A program made the position numbers and the translations under genes. Below, one piece after another: positions 61,150 through 64,000 of a DNA stretch of 64,000 bases. Positions within the stretch are counted from its first letter, which is position 1. Each line of letters starts with the position of its first letter. Below the pieces are notes generated by a model that worked only from the letters and a program-made list of their open reading frames with translations, was not told the DNA's origin and ran no database searches. Location of the stretch: the NCBI GenBank assembly GCA_052180195.1, contig CP197469.1; one strand, 5' to 3'. The DNA is from Gottfriedia sp002574545. Its GTDB lineage: Bacteria; Bacillota; Bacilli; Bacillales; Bacillaceae_G.

Positions 61150-61878
61150 TTATTTTGCTAAACTAATTTTTAATACGTCTTCAAGCTGCTTTTCCCAGTT
61201 TGTCCATGTATGGTCCCCATCATATTCTGCATAATGTAATTCTACAGGGAATTTAGCTAGATAATCTTTTAATTGTAATCCACCTTTGACAAAATTAACC
61301 CATTGCTTACTCGGTGTGAAAACATTTTCTTCTTGTTTTCCAACAGTTTGAACAATGGATAGAATTGAATTTAATTTTGTTTTCTTTAAAAATTCGATCA
61401 CATCATCGTTCACAAATGGTGATTGCATAATGACTTGTCCAAATGTATTAGGATATGTAAAAGCAGCTTGTAATGAAACTGTACCACCTAATGAATCACC
61501 GATTAATGTTCTGCTATGGGCTAAGCCAAGTAAAGGTAAGTGATCATCTAAATATGGAAGTAATTCCTCAGCTAAAAAACGAATATAATTTTTTTGTCCA
61601 ACTTGAGAAGGGTGATATAGTTTAAAACGCTCCTCTGGTGAAGAATATGGAATTCCTACAATGATTGTAGGTTGAATTGAACCTTCTTTTGTTAATTTTT
61701 CAATTACACGATGAACTTTTCCTAAATTAAAATAGTCTTGTCCATCTTGGGCAATTAATAAGTGATGTTTTATTAACGGTGTGTACATGCTTGAATAGTA
61801 TATTGTAAATGTAATTTCTCTTTTGATGTGTTCACTATATAATGTATGTTCTTCTCTAGTACCATTTGTTTGAATCAT
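61150..61878 (-). CDS. yjcH: YjcH, esterase (alpha/beta hydrolase)
   Basis: 242 residues of the esterase D/enterochelin-esterase-like family. The nucleophile elbow is IGDSLGGTVS (Ser about 129) and the His is in GDHTWTNWEKQ (about 227). No signal peptide. Substrate unknown. GAGGAGA precedes the ATG. Located upstream of yjcG in the same direction. Confidence 0.9.
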   Translation of the reverse strand: MIQTNGTREEHTLYSEHIKREITFTIYYSSMYTPLIKHHLLIAQDGQDYFNLGKVHRVIEKLTKEGSIQPTIIVGIPYSSPEERFKLYHPSQVGQKNYIRFLAEELLPYLDDHLPLLGLAHSRTLIGDSLGGTVSLQAAFTYPNTFGQVIMQSPFVNDDVIEFLKKTKLNSILSIVQTVGKQEENVFTPSKQWVNFVKGGLQLKDYLAKFPVELHYAEYDGDHTWTNWEKQLEDVLKISLAK

Positions 61879-61994
61879 AAAATGTCTCCTCTTCTTTTCC
61901 CTAGGATGATATAATTAGATGTTACTTCATAGTAAAAATTTAGAAAAGTAAAATGTATTAAACGCTTACAAAATAAGTGTAAAAGAGGTGAAAC

Positions 61995-62909
61995 ATGAAT
62001 AAAAAACAACCTAATGCAATGATGTCTCTATTAATTTTGTCCATTATTGCAATTTCAACTTCAGCTATATTAGCGAAATGGACAAATGCTTCTCCATCTG
62101 TTTTAAGCATGTATCGCCTCTGGTTTACGTGTATATGGATGCTTCCATTTGTATTGAAGCGAAAAAATGAATTAAAAGCTTTAAAAAAATCACATTATAA
62201 ATCATTTGCTTTAGGTGGTTTAATGTTAGCAGTCCATTTTATTTTATGGTATGGTTCATTAGTTTTCACTTCAGTGGCGAGCTCAACGATTATACTAGCT
62301 CTCCAGCCATTAGTTGCAATGATTCTTGGATTCTTTGTCTTTAAAGAACGTACGTCTATGCAATCTAAAATATGTATGATTATTGCTATTATTGGTGTAT
62401 GTCTAATAGGATTCGGTGATATCGGCTTAAGTATGTCAGCGTTTAAAGGTGATATTCTTTCATTTTTAAGTGTAATTGCTGCAGTACTCTATTTAATGGT
62501 TGGACAAACAACCGTAAAAAATACATCTCATTGGGTGTATAGTTTTTGGGTATTCGCATTTTCGGCTGCATTTTTAACAATCTATAATCTCGTAACGATG
62601 GATAATTTCTTTCATTACCAATCAAAAGATTGGATCATTTTTATCGCATCTGCCATTATTCCTTCATTAGCACATATCATAAATAACTATTTATTAAATT
62701 ATGTAAATGCTACAACGATCTCAATGAGTATACTCGGTGAACCAGTCGGTGCATCTATTTTAGCATTTTTCCTTCTTAACGAAATGTTAACCTCGTTTCA
62801 GTTAATTGGGGGTACAATCGTTATTGTGAGTGTATTCTTGTACTTATATCAACAACAAAAAGAAGTAACATCAATACAAGTCAAAAAAGATAATTCTTCA
62901 TCAGCTTAA
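61995..62909 (+). CDS. EamA/DMT-family transporter
   Basis: A 304-residue membrane protein with ten predicted helices in two EamA repeats. The first ends around GFFVFKERTSMQSKICM and the second ends with LNEMLTSFQLIGG. The substrate of drug/metabolite transporters cannot be read from sequence. AGAGGTGA precedes the ATG. It is not part of the yjc gene order of B. subtilis. Confidence 0.88.
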   Translation: MNKKQPNAMMSLLILSIIAISTSAILAKWTNASPSVLSMYRLWFTCIWMLPFVLKRKNELKALKKSHYKSFALGGLMLAVHFILWYGSLVFTSVASSTIILALQPLVAMILGFFVFKERTSMQSKICMIIAIIGVCLIGFGDIGLSMSAFKGDILSFLSVIAAVLYLMVGQTTVKNTSHWVYSFWVFAFSAAFLTIYNLVTMDNFFHYQSKDWIIFIASAIIPSLAHIINNYLLNYVNATTISMSILGEPVGASILAFFLLNEMLTSFQLIGGTIVIVSVFLYLYQQQKEVTSIQVKKDNSSSA

Positions 62910-62929
62910 ATAATTTCAATAAGGCTTTC

Positions 62930-62964
62930 AAAACTTTCATTTCGTTTGAAAGTTTTTTTGTTTT
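62930..62964 (+). terminator. Terminator of the EamA gene
   Basis: AAACTTTCA / TGAAAGTTT stem with T-rich loop and T run. Confidence 0.85.
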
Positions 62965-63054
62965 TTAACTAAAAATAGGTAGAATAGATAATAGCGATTT
63001 GAAAAATATTCCATATATTTTTATTAAGCAATTAAAGGAGAAAAAGAGCTACAT

Positions 63055-64000
63055 ATGAAAAAAAAGAAGAAAAAAGCCAAAAATCCTCTCCATTACATAT
63101 TTATTTCTTATATAATCATTATATTTTTATTTTCATTCTTATACTATCTTCCTTTTACGCGAATTTCGCCTATCAATTATATCGATAGTTTATTTGTTTC
63201 AACGAGTGCTATTAGTGTAACTGGATTAACAACAGTTAACTTAGTTGAGACGTTTAATGTTTGGGGGAAGATACTATTAATGATCCAAATGGAAATTGGT
63301 GCAATTGGAATTGTTGTATTTATTAGTTATGGTTTTATGATACTTGGTATTCGGATGACGATTTCAAATTTACTAGTTGTATCAAAGGACCAAAACCAAA
63401 GCAGCATTAAGTCAATTAGAAGATTAAGTTTGTCAGTTTTATATACAACTTTATTTTTTCAATTTCTAGGCGGTCTCTTTTTTTATAGTCAATTTAGAGG
63501 GAAATATGATACTGCATTAGAAACTTTATTAGTTACTGCTTTCCATTCAATTGCAAGTTTTACAAATACAGGTTTTGATTTATTTGGAAATAGTTTAATT
63601 TCATTCCAAAAAAATAATTTAGTGTTAATTGTAACGGCAGTATTAATTTTTATAGGTGGACTAGGATATCCAACGATTATGGAGTATATCTATAAATACA
63701 ATAAGAAAAAATCCTTATTTACAAGGATCAATATGCGTTTGCATTTTTCATTTATGGTTCTTGGAACAATTGTATTTTGGCTTTTAGAAAAAGGACATGC
63801 GTTTAAACAATTAAATTTCTTTGATCAACTTACTAATTCATTATTTTTATCAGTAACTAGTCGAAATGGAGGATATGCACCTCTTGATATTGGTGAACTA
63901 ACATTGCCAGCAATCTTAATCATTTTAGTATTAATGTATATTGGTGGAGCTTCATCGAGTGCAGCAGGAGGGATTCGTTTAACGACAGTTTCGGTATTAG
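63055..64000 (+). CDS. TrkH/KtrB-family potassium transporter (partial)
   Basis: An open frame from ATG at 63055 runs off the window end, with 315 codons visible. The N-terminus MKKKKKKAKNPLHY is basic, then several membrane helices follow. Pore-loop filter segments are visible: SAISVTGLTTV, SFTNTGFD and SVTSRNGGY, each with the selectivity Gly. The fourth lies beyond the window. These transporters take up K+ (or K+/Na+) with a KtrA/KtrC-type RCK partner that is not seen here. AAAGGAG lies 14 bases before the ATG. Confidence 0.9.
   Translation, partial: MKKKKKKAKNPLHYIFISYIIIIFLFSFLYYLPFTRISPINYIDSLFVSTSAISVTGLTTVNLVETFNVWGKILLMIQMEIGAIGIVVFISYGFMILGIRMTISNLLVVSKDQNQSSIKSIRRLSLSVLYTTLFFQFLGGLFFYSQFRGKYDTALETLLVTAFHSIASFTNTGFDLFGNSLISFQKNNLVLIVTAVLIFIGGLGYPTIMEYIYKYNKKKSLFTRINMRLHFSFMVLGTIVFWLLEKGHAFKQLNFFDQLTNSLFLSVTSRNGGYAPLDIGELTLPAILIILVLMYIGGASSSAAGGIRLTTVSVL

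Noticed and set aside
1..64000. CRISPR arrays, insertion sequences, prophage, tRNA and rRNA genes.
   Set aside because: Scanned for regularly spaced repeats, transposase-like ORFs, phage modules and conserved RNA sequences. None was found.

Overview
The window is a chromosomal segment of a low-GC, endospore-forming member of the Bacillaceae. The evidence is AT-rich DNA, strong AGGAGG-type ribosome binding sites, frequent GTG/TTG starts, and a gene order that follows the yis-yit-yja-yjb-yjc region of Bacillus subtilis with some Bacillus cereus-like content (rodA, ExsY/CotZ-type coat genes, small DUF genes). I cannot name the species. There are no rRNA or tRNA genes, no CRISPR array, no prophage and no recognisable insertion sequence.

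Layout. 1-3.8 kb: end of addB and complete addA (recombination). 3.8-6.3 kb: gerPABCDEF operon (minus strand) behind a sigma-K-type promoter, then a short Spo0E-family ORF (yisI). 6.7-10.0 kb: yisL, yisN, asnO. 10.2-11.2 kb: an unrecognised secreted protein with a small membrane protein. 11.4-13.3 kb: PII/ammonium transporter operon with two GlnR/TnrA boxes and a cre site. 13.3-18.0 kb: an intact intracellular GH13 enzyme, a divergent membrane-anchored GH13 protein that has lost its catalytic residues, and a MalR-like repressor. 18-26 kb: yajQ, cvfB, two yitT paralogues, a BsuPI lipoprotein, yitU, yjzC, yjzD, yjaU, yjaV and small genes. 26.3-28.7 kb: fabH-fabF behind a FapR site. 28.7-32.4 kb: yjaZ, yjbA, trpS with a Trp T-box, a DUF3899 protein. 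33-37 kb: oppBCDF without oppA. 38-46 kb: the proteostasis/redox block spx, yjbE, mecA, cls, coiA, pepF, roxS sRNA, yjbH. 46.6-51 kb: yjbK, yjbL, relQ, nadF, yjbO, a candidate unannotated small RNA, prpE. 51-53.5 kb: rodA and fabI (second FapR site). 53.6-57.4 kb: spore coat genes (two LSm-like proteins, CotO, CotZ/ExsY, YjcA, a Gln-rich protein). 57.4-57.6 kb: a GC-rich structured element that appears to split a terminator. 57.6-64 kb: yjcD helicase, yjcF, yjcG, yjcH, an EamA transporter and a truncated TrkH/KtrB potassium transporter.

Functional connections. Spx and its adaptor YjbH are encoded about 8 kb apart, with MecA (ClpC adaptor) and RoxS (redox sRNA with a Rex-type box at its start) between them. 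fabH-fabF and fabI, 25 kb apart, carry FapR operators and form one lipid regulon. GerP and the coat genes are two mother-cell sporulation loci. The most interesting items are the GH13 pseudoenzyme, the structured element at 57.4 kb, the possible small RNA at 50.1 kb, the C/N control region of amtB and the secreted/membrane protein pair at 10.3-11.2 kb. Statements about families and synteny come from general knowledge. No database search was possible.
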